DNA of 64,000 nt from Streptomyces sp. MspMP-M5 (GTDB taxonomy: Bacteria; Actinomycetota; Actinomycetes; Streptomycetales; Streptomycetaceae), in NCBI RefSeq assembly GCF_000373585.1, contig NZ_KB891866.1, forward strand, positions 151,762 to 215,761. The letters are read 5' to 3'. The translations under genes and the position numbers were made by a program. The notes beneath the pieces were generated by a model that searched no databases, was not told the DNA's origin, and saw nothing but the letters and a program-made list of their open reading frames with translations. Shown here one piece after another: positions 52,762 through 63,285 of the stretch (its first letter is position 1; each line of letters starts with the position of its first letter).

Positions 52762-53553
52762 CTACGACCGCGCGATGTACGCGTGGATCGCCGGATCGCT
52801 GACCTTGGTGTAGACCCCCGGATAGCCCGGCGCCGCACACCCCGTCCCCCACGACGCGATGCCCGCCAGATACCCGTCCACCACCAGCGGACCGCCGCTG
52901 TCGCCCTGGCAGGCGTCCTTGCGGCCCTGTTCGTAGCCGTAGCACGTCATGCGCGGGGTGATCGAGGACGGTCCGTACGCGCCCTTGCAGTAGGCGTCGC
53001 TGAGCTTGGGCACATCGACCTGCCGCAGCCGCTGCGGCAGCGCACCGCCGTCCCGCGTCGCGCCCCAGCCGGTGACCGTCGCCGGCGTACCCGCCGTCGG
53101 CTCCCGCCCCGCGGCCACCAACGGGACCGCCCGCACCCCGTCCTTGAAGGCCAACGGGGACTTCAGCTCCAGCACCGCCACGTCGTAGTCGATGGTGGCC
53201 GGGTTGAACTTCGGGTGCCGCAGCACCCGCGCCACCCGCACGACCTGCCCGCCCGACCCGCGGACGCTGCTGCCCGCCCGGACGCTCAGCGAGGCCGGCG
53301 GCGCCTCCGCGGTGCAGTGCGCCGCGGTCACCACCGCATCGGCACGGATGATCGCACCCCCGCAGACATGCTCCCCGCCGCTGCGCAACGACACCTGCCA
53401 CGGCACCTCCCGCACATCCGCGTCCCGGCCGCCCACGATCCGGGTCTCCGCTGCCGCCCGACCCGTCACCGCCGTCGCCGGCGGGACCGCGGCCAGCACC
53501 GCACCGCACACCGCGACCGTCGCCGCCCCTCGCCGCAGCCATGACCGTGCCAT
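52762..53553 (-). CDS. Secreted trypsin-like serine protease (S1)
   Basis: A 263-residue exported protease. Signal peptide MARSWLRRGAATVAVCGAVL to about residue 30, propeptide to RIVGG (about 38). Catalytic triad: His in TAAHC, Asp in DYDVAVLELK, and Ser in GDSGGPLVV, with the primary-specificity Asp in KDACQGDSGG. Disulfide Cys pairs are in place. Trypsin-like specificity for Lys/Arg is expected. ATG 53553 begins a standard signal. The upstream 311 bases separate it from the APC permease, read divergently. Confidence 0.95.
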   Translation of the reverse strand: MARSWLRRGAATVAVCGAVLAAVPPATAVTGRAAAETRIVGGRDADVREVPWQVSLRSGGEHVCGGAIIRADAVVTAAHCTAEAPPASLSVRAGSSVRGSGGQVVRVARVLRHPKFNPATIDYDVAVLELKSPLAFKDGVRAVPLVAAGREPTAGTPATVTGWGATRDGGALPQRLRQVDVPKLSDAYCKGAYGPSSITPRMTCYGYEQGRKDACQGDSGGPLVVDGYLAGIASWGTGCAAPGYPGVYTKVSDPAIHAYIARS

Positions 53554-53865
53554 TCCGCCTCCCGCATCCGCTTGGGCCAGGACCCCTCCTTGTCGAGCGA
53601 TCCTGAAGTGCGACGCGGCGCACCGGAGCGAAGAGCCGGCTCATTCCATCGAATTGGTGGTATTCGGCCCGGCGGTGTTTGAGCACGCGCCCCTGGCCGT
53701 GGCGGAACCGCCGACCCGAGGCCGGGCGCCACCGCTCCCGCCGGCGGACCCGAGACACGCCTCCGCCGAGCCCTCGAACACCACGGCGAGGGACCCGGAA
53801 GTGCGTACGCTGAGCCCGCCGCCGCACGATGGCCGGATCCTTTCGGTATACGACAGGAGCACACC
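53554..53865. other. Divergent promoter region, protease/permease
   Basis: 311 bases without a gene. It contains an A+T-richer patch around 53641-53665 that may hold promoter elements for either gene. Confidence 0.45.
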
Positions 53866-55827
53866 ATGGCCGCCTCCGTCCCTGCCGGTGCCGCCTCCCG
53901 GGCCACGGCGCGGCACCGCCTGCGCACCTGGATGCTGCAAGGACTGGCCGACATGGGCAAGCAACAGCGCCCTGCTGCCCCCTCCGCCCATCAGGGTCAG
54001 CGCTGGTGGCGCGTGATGTGCCTGACCGGCGTCGACTACTTCTCCACCCTCGGCTACCAGCCCGGCATCGCCGCCCTGGCCGCCGGCCTGCTCTCACCCG
54101 TCGCCACCCTCGTCCTCGTCGCCGTCACCCTCGCCGGCGCCCTCCCCGTGTACCGCCGCGTCGCCACCGAGAGCCCGCACGGCCAGGGCTCCATCGCCAT
54201 GCTGGAACGGCTGCTGTCCTTCTGGAAGGGCAAGCTGTTCGTCCTCACCCTGCTCGGCTTCGCGGCCACCGACTTCCTCATCACCATCACCCTGTCGGCC
54301 GCCGACGCCGCCACCCACCTCGTCGAGAACCCGCACGTCCACAGTCTGCTCCAGGGCCGCCAGGTGGTCGTCACGCTGGTCCTGGTCGCGCTGCTCGGCG
54401 CGGTCTTCCTCAAGGGCTTCCTGGAAGCGGTCGGGGTGGCGGTGGTGCTCGTGGGCCTCTACCTCGTGCTCAACGCCGTCGTCGCGGTCGTCGGCGTCTG
54501 GCACGTGGTCACCGCCGAACACGTCGTCACCGACTGGACCCGGGCACTGACCGTCCAGCACGGCAGCATTCCGGCCATGATCGCGGTGGCCCTCGTGGTC
54601 TTCCCCAAACTCGCCCTCGGCCTCTCCGGATTCGAAACCGGCGTCGCGGTCATGCCGCACATCGAAGGCGACCCCGACGACACCGAAGAACGCCCCACCG
54701 GCCGGATCCGCGGCGCCAAGAAGCTGCTCACCACCGCCGCCGTCATCATGAGCGTCTTCCTCATCATCACCAGCTTCGTCACCACCCTCCTCATCCCCGC
54801 CCCCGCCTTCAAACCCGGCGGTGCCGCCAACGGCCGCGCCCTGGCCTACCTCGCCCACATCTACCTCGGCTCCGCCTTCGGCACGGTCTACGACATCTCC
54901 ACCATCGCCATCCTCTGGTTCGCCGGCGCCTCCGCCATGGCCGGGCTGCTCAACCTGATGCCGCAGTACCTCCCGCGCTACGGCATGGCGCCGACCTGGG
55001 CCCGCGCCGTCCGCCCGATGGTCCTCGTCTTCACCGGCATCGCCTTCCTGGTCACCTGGATCTTCGACGCCGACGTCGATGCCCAGGGCGGCGCCTACGC
55101 CACCGGCGTCCTCGTCCTGATCAGCTCCGCCGCCATCGCCGTGACCATCGCCGCCCGCCGCGCCGGGCAACGTGGCTGGGCCATCGGATTCGCGGTGATC
55201 GCCGTGGTGTTCCTCTACACCACCATCACCAACATCATCGAACGGCCCGACGGAGTGAAGATCGGCGCCTGCTTCATCGCCGGCATCATCCTGCTCTCCT
55301 TCACCTCACGGCTCGCCCGCGCCTTCGAACTCCGCGTCACCGACGTCGTCCTCGACGACACCGCCGCCCGCTTCGTCCGCGACGTCGCGCAACGCCGCAT
55401 CCGCTTCATCGCCAACGAACCCGACCAGCGCGACCTCGCCGAATACCGCGACAAGGCCCAGCAGATCCGCGCCGACAACGACATCCCGCCCGAGGACGAC
55501 CTGGTGTTCGTCGAGGTCACCATCCGCGACCCCTCGGAATTCGAAAGCGCCCTGCACGTCCACGGATACGTCATGCACGACCGCTACCGCGTGCTCTGCC
55601 TGGAGAGTTCCACCGTCTCCAACGCCCTGGCCGCGCTGCTCCTCCACGTCCGCGACACCACCGGGCAGCGTCCGCACATCTACTTCGAATGGACCGAGGG
55701 AAATCCCTTCGCCCAGTTCCTCCGCTTCTTCCTCTTCGGCCAGGGCGAGGTCGCCCCCGTCACCCGGGAAGTCCTGCGCGAGGCGGAACCGGACCGCAGC
55801 CGACGCCCCCGTGTCCACGTCGGCTGA
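53866..55827 (+). CDS. APC-superfamily permease, KUP/KimA-like
   Basis: A 653-residue protein with about 12 helices (residues 60-490). Family signature: [20 protein letters not shown] near helix 1 and [20 protein letters not shown] in helix 6 region. A cytoplasmic C-terminal domain of about 160 residues ([20 protein letters not shown] to the end) is like the C-domains of KUP/KimA potassium transporters. Annotated relatives are called amino-acid permeases, but potassium uptake is plausible; the orphan kdpB is 19 bases away, convergent. ATG 53866 follows GACAGGAGC. Confidence 0.92.
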   Translation: MAASVPAGAASRATARHRLRTWMLQGLADMGKQQRPAAPSAHQGQRWWRVMCLTGVDYFSTLGYQPGIAALAAGLLSPVATLVLVAVTLAGALPVYRRVATESPHGQGSIAMLERLLSFWKGKLFVLTLLGFAATDFLITITLSAADAATHLVENPHVHSLLQGRQVVVTLVLVALLGAVFLKGFLEAVGVAVVLVGLYLVLNAVVAVVGVWHVVTAEHVVTDWTRALTVQHGSIPAMIAVALVVFPKLALGLSGFETGVAVMPHIEGDPDDTEERPTGRIRGAKKLLTTAAVIMSVFLIITSFVTTLLIPAPAFKPGGAANGRALAYLAHIYLGSAFGTVYDISTIAILWFAGASAMAGLLNLMPQYLPRYGMAPTWARAVRPMVLVFTGIAFLVTWIFDADVDAQGGAYATGVLVLISSAAIAVTIAARRAGQRGWAIGFAVIAVVFLYTTITNIIERPDGVKIGACFIAGIILLSFTSRLARAFELRVTDVVLDDTAARFVRDVAQRRIRFIANEPDQRDLAEYRDKAQQIRADNDIPPEDDLVFVEVTIRDPSEFESALHVHGYVMHDRYRVLCLESSTVSNALAALLLHVRDTTGQRPHIYFEWTEGNPFAQFLRFFLFGQGEVAPVTREVLREAEPDRSRRPRVHVG

Positions 55828-55846
55828 ACTCCCGGACTTGCCATCC

Positions 55847-58096
55847 TCACCCCAGCCCGGGAATCCCCGAGATCACCAGATCGATCAGCTTGATACCGAC
55901 GAACGGTGCCACCAGACCACCCAGCCCGAAGAACGCCAGGTTGCGGCGCAACAGGTCGTGTGCCGAGGCCGGCCGATAGCGGACCCCGCGCAGCGCCAAC
56001 GGGATCAGCGCCACGATCACCAGCGCATTGAAGATGATCGCCGAGGTGATCGCCGACGTCGGACTGTGCAGCCCCATCACGTTCAGGCCCGCCAGCCCCG
56101 GATACACCCCCGCGAACATCGCCGGAATGATCGCGAAGTACTTGGCCACGTCATTGGTGATCGAGAAGGTGGTCAACGCGCCCCGGGTGATGAGGAGTTG
56201 CTTGCCGACCTCCACGATCTCGATCAACTTGGTCGGATTGGAGTCCAGGTCCACCATGTTCCCGGCCTCCTTCGCGGCGGAGGTACCGGTGTTCATCGCC
56301 ACTCCGACATCGGCCTGCGCCAGCGCCGGCGCGTCGTTCGTCCCGTCACCGGTCATCGCCACCAGCCGGCCGCCCGCCTGCTCCCGGGCGATCAACGCCA
56401 GCTTGTCCTCCGGAGTGGCCTCCGCCAGGCAGTCGTCCACCCCCGCCTCCCGTGCGATCGCCGCAGCCGTCAGCGGATTGTCACCGGTGACCATCACCGT
56501 CCGGATGCCCATCCGGCGCAGTTCGGCGAACCGCTCCCGGATCCCCTCCTTCACCACGTCCTTCAGGTGCACCACCCCCAACACCCGAGGGCCCTGCCGG
56601 TCGTCCACCGCCACCAGCAGCGGCGTCCCCCCGGACGCACTGATCGCATCGCTGAACAGCCGTGCCTCCTGCGGCACTTCACCGCCGCACTGCGCCACCC
56701 ACTCGATGACCTGCGCGGCCGCCCCCTTGCGGAGCACCACCTCGCCCGGATACTCCGACGGCCGGACCGCACCGCCCCCCGGCGCGTCCGCGGGCTCGGT
56801 CCCGTCCGTCCACCGCAGATCCACCCCGCTCATCCGCGTCCGCGCACTGAACGCCACATACCGGATGAACGCCAGCTCACCCTCGGCCGGCGGCCGCAAC
56901 CCGTACTTCGCCCGGGCCAGCGCCACCACCGAACGCCCCTCCGGCGTCTCGTCCGCCAACGACGACAGCGCGGCCGCGTCCGCCAGCTCCAGCTCGTCAC
57001 GCCCAGGTAGCGGCACGAACGCCACCGCCTCCCGGTGACCGAGCGTGATCGTCCCGGTCTTGTCCAGCAGCAGCGTGTTGATGTCCCCCGCGGCCTCCAC
57101 CGCACGACCCGACATGGCCACCACATTGCGCTGCACCAGGCGGTCCATCCCGGCGATACCGATCGCCGACAGCAGCGCCCCGATCGTCGTCGGGATCAGC
57201 GTCACCAGCAGCGCCACCAGCACCGCCGTCTCCTGGGCCGCCCCCGCATACGTCGCCATCGGCTGCAGCGTGACGACCACCAGGACGAAGACGACGGTCA
57301 GCGCCGCCAACAGGATGTGCAGCGCGATCTCGTTCGGCGTCCGCTGCCGCGCCGCCCCCTCGACCAGCGCGATCATCCGGTCCAGGAACGAATGCCCGGC
57401 CCGCGAGGTCACCCGCACCACGATGCGGTCCGACAGCACCGTCGTCCCGCCCGTCACACCGGAACGGTCACCGCCGGCCTCCCGGAGCACCGGCGCCGAC
57501 TCCCCGGTGACCGCCGACTCGTCGACACTGGCCACCCCCTCGACCACCTCGCCGTCCGCCGGGACGGTCTCACCGGCCGCCACCACCACGAAGTCGAACG
57601 GCCGGAGATCGGATGCCGGCACGATCTCGGTCACCGCGGTGTCGAGATGGACGCCGACCCGCCAGTTGTCCCGCAGCCGCCGGGCCGTGAGATCCGTCCT
57701 GGTCCGGCGCAGCGACGCCGCCTGCGCCCTGCCACGGCCCTCCGCGACAGCCTCCGCGAGCTGCGCGAACAGCACTGTCAGCCACAGCCACCCACTGATC
57801 ACCCAGCTGAACACCGACGGATGCAGCACCGCGGACAGCGTGGTCAGCAGCGACCCGCAGGCCACGACGAAGAGCACCGGATTGGTCGCCAGCACCCGCG
57901 GATGCAGCTTGCGCAACGCCTCCGGCAGGGCCGTCAGCAGCACCCGCGGATCGAACAGCCCGGCCGGCGCCCGCCGTCGCCGCCCCCGGTGGCCTCCGGC
58001 CCCGGACCCGCCCCGGGCGGGAACGCCGCCCGTGCCGTGCGCCGGAGCCTCCGGCGAGAGAGTGGGAACACGGGACGGAGCAGGAGGCATGCGCAT
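55847..58096 (-). CDS. kdpB: KdpB-type potassium-transporting P-type ATPase, orphan
   Basis: A 749-residue P-type ATPase of the KdpB type. AVTGESAPV (A domain), phosphorylation motif [12 protein letters not shown], nucleotide-domain GKGAA-like [38 protein letters not shown], and the KdpB-specific [19 protein letters not shown]. The 50-residue Pro/Arg/Gly N-terminal extension is unusual; ATG 58096 is chosen among several. KdpA, KdpC and KdpF genes are absent on both sides, although KdpB alone has no known ion path. Confidence 0.95.
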   Translation of the reverse strand: MRMPPAPSRVPTLSPEAPAHGTGGVPARGGSGAGGHRGRRRRAPAGLFDPRVLLTALPEALRKLHPRVLATNPVLFVVACGSLLTTLSAVLHPSVFSWVISGWLWLTVLFAQLAEAVAEGRGRAQAASLRRTRTDLTARRLRDNWRVGVHLDTAVTEIVPASDLRPFDFVVVAAGETVPADGEVVEGVASVDESAVTGESAPVLREAGGDRSGVTGGTTVLSDRIVVRVTSRAGHSFLDRMIALVEGAARQRTPNEIALHILLAALTVVFVLVVVTLQPMATYAGAAQETAVLVALLVTLIPTTIGALLSAIGIAGMDRLVQRNVVAMSGRAVEAAGDINTLLLDKTGTITLGHREAVAFVPLPGRDELELADAAALSSLADETPEGRSVVALARAKYGLRPPAEGELAFIRYVAFSARTRMSGVDLRWTDGTEPADAPGGGAVRPSEYPGEVVLRKGAAAQVIEWVAQCGGEVPQEARLFSDAISASGGTPLLVAVDDRQGPRVLGVVHLKDVVKEGIRERFAELRRMGIRTVMVTGDNPLTAAAIAREAGVDDCLAEATPEDKLALIAREQAGGRLVAMTGDGTNDAPALAQADVGVAMNTGTSAAKEAGNMVDLDSNPTKLIEIVEVGKQLLITRGALTTFSITNDVAKYFAIIPAMFAGVYPGLAGLNVMGLHSPTSAITSAIIFNALVIVALIPLALRGVRYRPASAHDLLRRNLAFFGLGGLVAPFVGIKLIDLVISGIPGLG

Positions 58097-58462
58097 GCTT
58101 TCTGGACGGAAGGGCACGGGGCGGACACCGGGGAGACGCCTGCCTCAAAAACCCCGGTCCCGGGCCCGAGGCAGGGGGCACCGGACGGCCTCCGACCTGC
58201 GCGTCTGCCGTCCACGGTGGTCTCCCGACCGGGATCGAATCTAGAGCCTCACCGCACCGCCGCAGCCCGGCCCGGTACGGAATTTGCGGCTCTCTTACGG
58301 CTGAGGCCACGGCTTGCCACCAATGGCACACCGACGACCGGTCCCCACAGCCGGGCGGATGGGCGGGTGGACGGGCGGTCGGGCGGACGGGCGGCGGGGC
58401 GTCGCGCGGAGTTAGCCTGAATCCACTGCTCCTGCTCGTCCCCCCAGCGCAGGGGAGGTCCG
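58097..58462. other. Divergent region between kdpB and GH15 genes
   Basis: 365 bases without a supported gene. It holds a G/C-rich run of degenerate GGGCGG units around 58350-58400 and probably the promoters of both flanking genes. Confidence 0.45.
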
Positions 58463-60325
58463 ATGACGACGCGCACGGGGCTCCTGGCGACCCCCACCCC
58501 GAGCCTCCGCCCCAGCCGAGCCGACGCACCCCGCTACGTCCCCATCGCCGAACACGGCCTGATCGGCGATATGCGAACCGCCGCCCTCGTCGGCACCAAC
58601 GGCACCATCGACTGGTACTGCTGCGGCCGCTTCGACGCGCCCAGCATCTTCGCCGCCATCCTGGACGCCGATCGCGGCGGCGCCTTCGAACTCGCCCCCG
58701 ACGTGCCGGCCCGCACGAAGCAGTTCTACTTCCCGGACACCAACATCCTCATCACCCGCTTCTTCGCGGACAACGGCGTCGGCGAGGTCCAGGACTTCAT
58801 GCCGATCGTCGACGACTCCCGGGAGGCGGACCGGCACCGGCTGATCCGGCGCGTGCTCTGCGTCCGCGGCTCCCTCCCGTTCTCCGTCCGGGTGGCACCC
58901 CGCTTCGACTACGGCCGGCAAGCACACACCGTCGGCGTCCCCCACCGCGGCCTGACCGTCTTCGACTCCCCGGACCTCTCCCTCGCCCTCACCTCCAGCG
59001 TGCCCGTCGAGACCGACGGCCTGGATGCCCGTGCCTCCTTCACCCTCGCCGAGGGCGACGCCGCCGTCTTCGCCCTCGACCGGATCGGCGACGGCGTGGC
59101 ACCGCGATTCTGCGCCGTCCACGAGGCCGAGCAACTCTTCGGCGCCACCGTCCGCTACTGGCGCGGCTGGCTCTCCCACTCCCGCTACCGGGGCCGCTGG
59201 CGGGAAATGGTGCACCGCTCCGCCCTCACCCTCAAACTCCTCACCTACGCGCCCACCGGCGCCATCGTCGCCGCCCCCACCACCAGCCTGCCCGAGCAGA
59301 TCGGCGGCGAGCGCAACTGGGACTACCGCTACGCCTGGGTGCGGGACGCCGCCTTCTGCATCTACGCCCTGCTCCGCCTCGGCTTCACCGACGAAGCGGA
59401 GTCCTTCGTGCACTTCCTCTCCTCGAAGATCTGCCTGAAGGACTGCGCCCACGGCCCGCTCCAGATCATGTACGGCATCGACGGCCGCAGTGACCTCCCG
59501 GAAGTGGAACTCCCGCACCTCGAAGGGCACTTGGGCTCCGCGCCGGTCCGCATCGGCAACAACGCCGTCAACCAGCTCCAGCTCGACGTCTACGGTGCGC
59601 TCATCGACTCCCTCTACCTCTACGACAAATGGGGACAGCCGCTCTCCAGCGACCACTGGGACACCGTCTGCAACGTGGTGGACTGGGTGTGCGCCAACTG
59701 GGACCAGCCGGACGAGGGCATCTGGGAGACCCGCGGCAAGATCCAGCACTTCCTCTACTCACAGCTGATGTGCTGGGTCGCCATCGAACGCGCCATGCGG
59801 ATCGCCCGCCACCGCGGCCTGCCCGCGGACCTGATCGGCTGGGGGCGGGCGCGCGACGCGATCTACCGGCGGATCATGCAGCGCGGTTGGTCCACCGAGC
59901 GCCGGGCGTTCGTCCAGCACGAGGGCGCCGACGTCCTGGACGCCGCGGTCCTGATGATGCCGCTGGCCAAGTTCATCTCACCGACCGACCCCAAGTGGCT
60001 CTCCACCCTGGACGTCCTCGGCGAAGAACTGGTCTCCGACTCCCTCGTCTACCGCTACGACCCCCGGCACAGCCCCGACGGCCTCCGCGGCGAGGAGGGC
60101 ACCTTCTCCATCTGCTCCTTCTGGTACGTGGAGGCACTCTCCCGCGCCGGCCGGCTGGACGAGGCCCGGCTCGCCTTCGAGAAGATGCTCACCTACGCCA
60201 ACCACGTCGGCCTCTACGCCGAGGAGATCGGCCGCACCGGCGAACAGATCGGCAACTTCCCCCAGGCGTTCACCCACCTGGCCCTCATCAGCGCCGCCTT
60301 CAACCTGGACCGCGCCTTGGGCTGA
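58463..60325 (+). CDS. Glycoside hydrolase family 15 (glucoamylase/trehalase-like)
   Basis: A 620-residue cytoplasmic GH15 protein. An N-terminal beta-sandwich domain (YVPIAEHGLIGDMRTAALVG, TIDWYCCGRFDAPSIFAAIL) precedes an (alpha/alpha)6 catalytic domain. Conserved RNWDYRYAWVRDAAF (about 290), the general-acid region PDEGIWETRG (about 415), and the second Glu region GTFSICSFWYVEAL (about 555). Mycobacterial and Streptomyces members hydrolyse trehalose or oligosaccharides. ATG 58463 follows AGGGGAGGTCCG. No signal peptide; probably for internal glucan or trehalose turnover. Confidence 0.93.
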   Translation: MTTRTGLLATPTPSLRPSRADAPRYVPIAEHGLIGDMRTAALVGTNGTIDWYCCGRFDAPSIFAAILDADRGGAFELAPDVPARTKQFYFPDTNILITRFFADNGVGEVQDFMPIVDDSREADRHRLIRRVLCVRGSLPFSVRVAPRFDYGRQAHTVGVPHRGLTVFDSPDLSLALTSSVPVETDGLDARASFTLAEGDAAVFALDRIGDGVAPRFCAVHEAEQLFGATVRYWRGWLSHSRYRGRWREMVHRSALTLKLLTYAPTGAIVAAPTTSLPEQIGGERNWDYRYAWVRDAAFCIYALLRLGFTDEAESFVHFLSSKICLKDCAHGPLQIMYGIDGRSDLPEVELPHLEGHLGSAPVRIGNNAVNQLQLDVYGALIDSLYLYDKWGQPLSSDHWDTVCNVVDWVCANWDQPDEGIWETRGKIQHFLYSQLMCWVAIERAMRIARHRGLPADLIGWGRARDAIYRRIMQRGWSTERRAFVQHEGADVLDAAVLMMPLAKFISPTDPKWLSTLDVLGEELVSDSLVYRYDPRHSPDGLRGEEGTFSICSFWYVEALSRAGRLDEARLAFEKMLTYANHVGLYAEEIGRTGEQIGNFPQAFTHLALISAAFNLDRALG

Positions 60326-60469
60326 GCGCGAGGGCTGAGGGTTGCCGCGCCTGCCCGCGACAGACACCGAGCACCCTCCGCCAACTGCACGCCCAGGCAG
60401 ACCCCCGCTGTTCCGCCGGCGGTGAACACCGACCCGCCCAGGCTCGAACGATCATTAAAGTCCAGTCAC

Positions 60470-61201
60470 ATGACGACAGTTACCACGCGCACGGTCCAGT
60501 ACCCGGCCGACGGCCTGACGATGATCGGGCACCTTGCCCTCCCTGCGGGTGCCGACCGCCGGCCCGCGGTCCTGATCGGGCCCGAGGGGACGGGCCTGAA
60601 CGACTTCCAGCGCCGCCGGGCCGACGCCCTGGCCGAACTGGGCTACGTGGCGCTGGCCTTCGACATCAACGGCGGTCGCTGGTTCGCCGACCCCCAGGAG
60701 ATGCTGGCGTACATCAACCCCCTGCTCGCCGACCCCGACCGGATGCGGGACATCGGCCACGCGGCACTCGACGTGCTGCGCGCCGAACCGCGCACCGACC
60801 CCGACCGGATCGCCGCCATCGGCTACGGTACCGGGGGCGCCATCGCGGTGGAACTCGGGCGCGACGGCGTCGACTTGCGCGCGATCGGGACGGTCAACGG
60901 ACTGATCACGGGCCGCCCGGGCGACGCGGCGCACATCCGCTGCCCCGTGTGGGCCGGAGTCGGATCGGAGGACCCGATCATGGCGCCCGCCCAACGGGAG
61001 GCGTTCACCGCCGAGATGCAGGCCGCGGGCGTCGACTGGCGCCTCACGGTCTACGGCGGAGCCCAGCACGCCTTCCACCACCCGATGGCCGACCTCGATC
61101 AGCCCCTGCTTCCCGGCGTCGGCTACCACCACAAGCACGCGGAGCGAGCCTGGCGCGACGTCCTCGACCTGCTCGCGGAGTGCCTGCCCGTCACGGAGTG
61201 A
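60470..61201 (+). CDS. Dienelactone hydrolase family protein lacking the nucleophile
   Basis: A 243-residue alpha/beta-hydrolase of the DLH type (RPAVLIGPEGTGLNDFQRRRA, ALAFDINGGRWF). The nucleophile elbow, normally G-x-C-x-G-G, is GYGTGG at residues 118-123, so Gly replaces the Cys at 120. The Asp (GSEDPIMAP, about 165) and His (GGAQHAFHH, about 200) of the triad remain. This suggests loss of classical hydrolase activity or a binding role. ATG 60470 is chosen over the longer frame from 60422. It is a lone gene, 145 bases after GH15. Confidence 0.9.
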   Translation: MTTVTTRTVQYPADGLTMIGHLALPAGADRRPAVLIGPEGTGLNDFQRRRADALAELGYVALAFDINGGRWFADPQEMLAYINPLLADPDRMRDIGHAALDVLRAEPRTDPDRIAAIGYGTGGAIAVELGRDGVDLRAIGTVNGLITGRPGDAAHIRCPVWAGVGSEDPIMAPAQREAFTAEMQAAGVDWRLTVYGGAQHAFHHPMADLDQPLLPGVGYHHKHAERAWRDVLDLLAECLPVTE

Positions 61202-61236
61202 TCTGCTGATGTCGGCCCCTGGTACTTGGTGCCCGC

Positions 61237-61971
61237 TTACGCGTCGCCGGGCAGCAGGTGCTGATCGACCTGCCGGAAGGCCCAGGTGCCATGGGCGTGG
61301 GTGAAGACCCACACCAGGTCGAAGCGGTCGGGCCACTCGTCGGGGACACCGGTGCCGGAGGCGCCGAGCGCGGAGACGATGTCGGGGATCCGGCTGTGCT
61401 CCCAGCAGATCAGTACCGGCCCGGTGGCGGCCAGTGCGGCCTTCGCGAGGTCCTTCTCCTCGGACTCGGCGTACTGGAGGCCGATCTTCAGGCCCATGTG
61501 CTGGGCGAGCGGGGTGACGGTCTGCCGCATCCGGTGCGCGCCGGCGTTCGGGCCCTGATCGGTGGCGGCGTAGATCGTCCGCGGGCGCTCGATGCCGGCC
61601 GGCAGGGGCCGGCCCGCGGGCGGGTCGAAGAGCTTGGGCAACGCATGGGCCCGGTCCCAGCCGCGCTGGGTGAGCGACTTGTGGTCCTTGTGGCCGTGCT
61701 CGTCGATGCCGGGGTGGTGCTTGTCCGGCTTTTCGCCGTGCCGGATGATCATGATGACGGTGGAGTCCCGGGGCGTCGCCTTCCCGGCGGCTTGCGGGCT
61801 GACGGACGCGGCGGCCCGTTTGCCGCCGCAGGCCGCGAGCACCGCCGGGGCCGCAATGGCCAGCCCCGCCAACACCCGACGGCGCCCGACCAGGGAGCGG
61901 TCGGCGGCGTGCGGCGGTACGGCGGACGAGAGGGCGGGGGACACGTCCTCGTGCTTCGTGGAGCGTGGCAT
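61237..61971 (-). CDS. Exported histidine phosphatase family protein
   Basis: A 244-residue protein with a twin-arginine-like leader: RSLVGRRRVLAGLAIAAPAV then LAACGG, a lipobox, so a Tat/lipoprotein export. The domain starts with IMIIRHGEKPDKHHPG, the RHG phosphohistidine motif (about 75). The second His lies in CWEHSRIPDIV (about 190). Relatives are phosphoglycerate-mutase-like phosphatases, phytases and acid phosphatases. ATG 61971 follows GAAGGAGACTGC. It lies downstream of the alpha/beta hydrolase on the same strand (227-base gap). Confidence 0.88.
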   Translation of the reverse strand: MPRSTKHEDVSPALSSAVPPHAADRSLVGRRRVLAGLAIAAPAVLAACGGKRAAASVSPQAAGKATPRDSTVIMIIRHGEKPDKHHPGIDEHGHKDHKSLTQRGWDRAHALPKLFDPPAGRPLPAGIERPRTIYAATDQGPNAGAHRMRQTVTPLAQHMGLKIGLQYAESEEKDLAKAALAATGPVLICWEHSRIPDIVSALGASGTGVPDEWPDRFDLVWVFTHAHGTWAFRQVDQHLLPGDA

Positions 61972-62197
61972 GTGCGCAGTCTCCTTCGCGCGGGGCAGGG
62001 GCGGGCGGTGCTGCGGCAGTAGAGCACGTATCTCTGATGAATGCCCGCCGAACGGTGGCGCCAAGGTGCAGACGGGCGGGCGCGACCGGAAAACGGAAGC
62101 GACCGGAGGTGAACGGAAGACAACGGAGCAAACGGCGTTGCCGCGTTCGGCGCATGGGGCGGTCGAATCGTGGGAGGCCGCGGGCGGCCGGTTCCCG

Positions 62198-63109
62198 TCA
62201 GTGGCCGGCGAGTTGGCGCACCTGGTCCGCCACCTCCTGCCACACCGGTTCCGGCAGGTCGTGGCCCACCCCGGGCAGGGGCACGAAGCGTGCGCCCGGT
62301 ATACGGGCGGCCACCGCGCGGCCGCCGGACGGCTTGACGAGGGGATCGTCCAGGCCGTGCAGGACCAGGGTCGGTGCGGTGATGCGGTCGATGCCGGGGC
62401 CGTGCCACTGCGCACCGATCTGGCGGCTCTGGCTGTGGGTGTCCCGGATGCCGGTGTCAGGGGTTGCGGCCAGCATGGAGCGGACGGCCCGCTCGTCGAA
62501 GGGATGGGCGGGGGAGTGGAGGAGACGGGCCAGCGCCACACCGGCCTCGATGTTCCCTTCGGGGGTGCGGGGGTGCCTCATACGGGCGAGCCGGGCGAGG
62601 GTGCCCAGCCGGATGTGGCGCAACGTGGCCAGCCCGGCGGTGTCTCCGGGGACGGCCGACACGGAGGTGAGGGTGCGGACGCGCCGGGGGTGGCGCAGCG
62701 CGATGCGCTGGGCGACCGCGCCGCCGAGCGACTGGCCGAAGAGGTGCGCGGACTCCCAGCCCAGCGCGTCCAGCACGGCCATGGCGTCGTCGGCCATGTC
62801 CTCGGCGGTGTAGGCGTCGCCCCGTTTGCGGACGAGTGCGGCGATGGGGCCGGTGCCGGAGGTGGGCGGCAGGTGGGTCGACTCGCCCGCGTCGCGCTGG
62901 TCGTAGCGGGCGACCGCGAAGCCGGCGGCGGCGAGCGCCGCGGCCAGGCCCGTGGGCCACCACTGCCGGGAGACGCCCAGGCCGGTCACCAGGAGGAGTG
63001 GCTCCCGGCCGGCGTGCCCGGTCGCCAACTCGTCGTAGGCGACCCGGACTTCCCTGTTGGATGCCCAGCGCGTAGGGCTCCACGTAGGGGGCGGGGTTCC
63101 GTTCTGCAT
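62198..63109 (-). CDS. Alpha/beta hydrolase
   Basis: A 303-residue alpha/beta hydrolase. Oxyanion region LLLVTGLGVSRQWW (about 40), nucleophile elbow HLFGQSLGGAVAQ with GQSLGG (about 120), Asp near GLDDPLVKPSG (about 255), and His in PGVGHDLPEPVW (about 280). This is an esterase or epoxide-hydrolase-like fold; the substrate is unknown. ATG 63109 follows AAGGAACCCGGTG. The upstream frame encodes a short TDTDIDID repeat and is non-coding. Divergent from a TetR gene across a palindromic operator, so likely under its control. Confidence 0.92.
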   Translation of the reverse strand: MQNGTPPPTWSPTRWASNREVRVAYDELATGHAGREPLLLVTGLGVSRQWWPTGLAAALAAAGFAVARYDQRDAGESTHLPPTSGTGPIAALVRKRGDAYTAEDMADDAMAVLDALGWESAHLFGQSLGGAVAQRIALRHPRRVRTLTSVSAVPGDTAGLATLRHIRLGTLARLARMRHPRTPEGNIEAGVALARLLHSPAHPFDERAVRSMLAATPDTGIRDTHSQSRQIGAQWHGPGIDRITAPTLVLHGLDDPLVKPSGGRAVAARIPGARFVPLPGVGHDLPEPVWQEVADQVRQLAGH

Positions 63110-63210
63110 CACCGGGTTCCTTCCAGTGTCGATGTCGATGTCGGTGTCGGTGGCTGTGATCGCGGTCCTTCGCTCTCCTGCGGGGCACAGCACCTGGCCG
63201 TTGAATTACT

Positions 63211-63225
63211 GCGAACGACGTTCGC
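63211..63225. promoter_or_regulatory. Palindrome GCGAAC-GAC-GTTCGC, likely TetR operator
   Basis: Perfect 6-3-6 inverted repeat in the intergenic region between the hydrolase (starts 63109) and the TetR gene (starts 63286), flanked by A+T-rich -10-like TATAGT near 63237. Confidence 0.7.
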
Positions 63226-63285
63226 GGTTATGGAGCTATAGTTATCAGCAAGGAGTTGGGTTGCGGAAGGGGCGGGTGAGGTTCG

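Noticed and set aside
54094..55170. Asp/Gly/Glu-rich minus-strand frame opposite the permease
   Set aside because: Low-complexity antisense frame; the plus strand encodes a full transporter.
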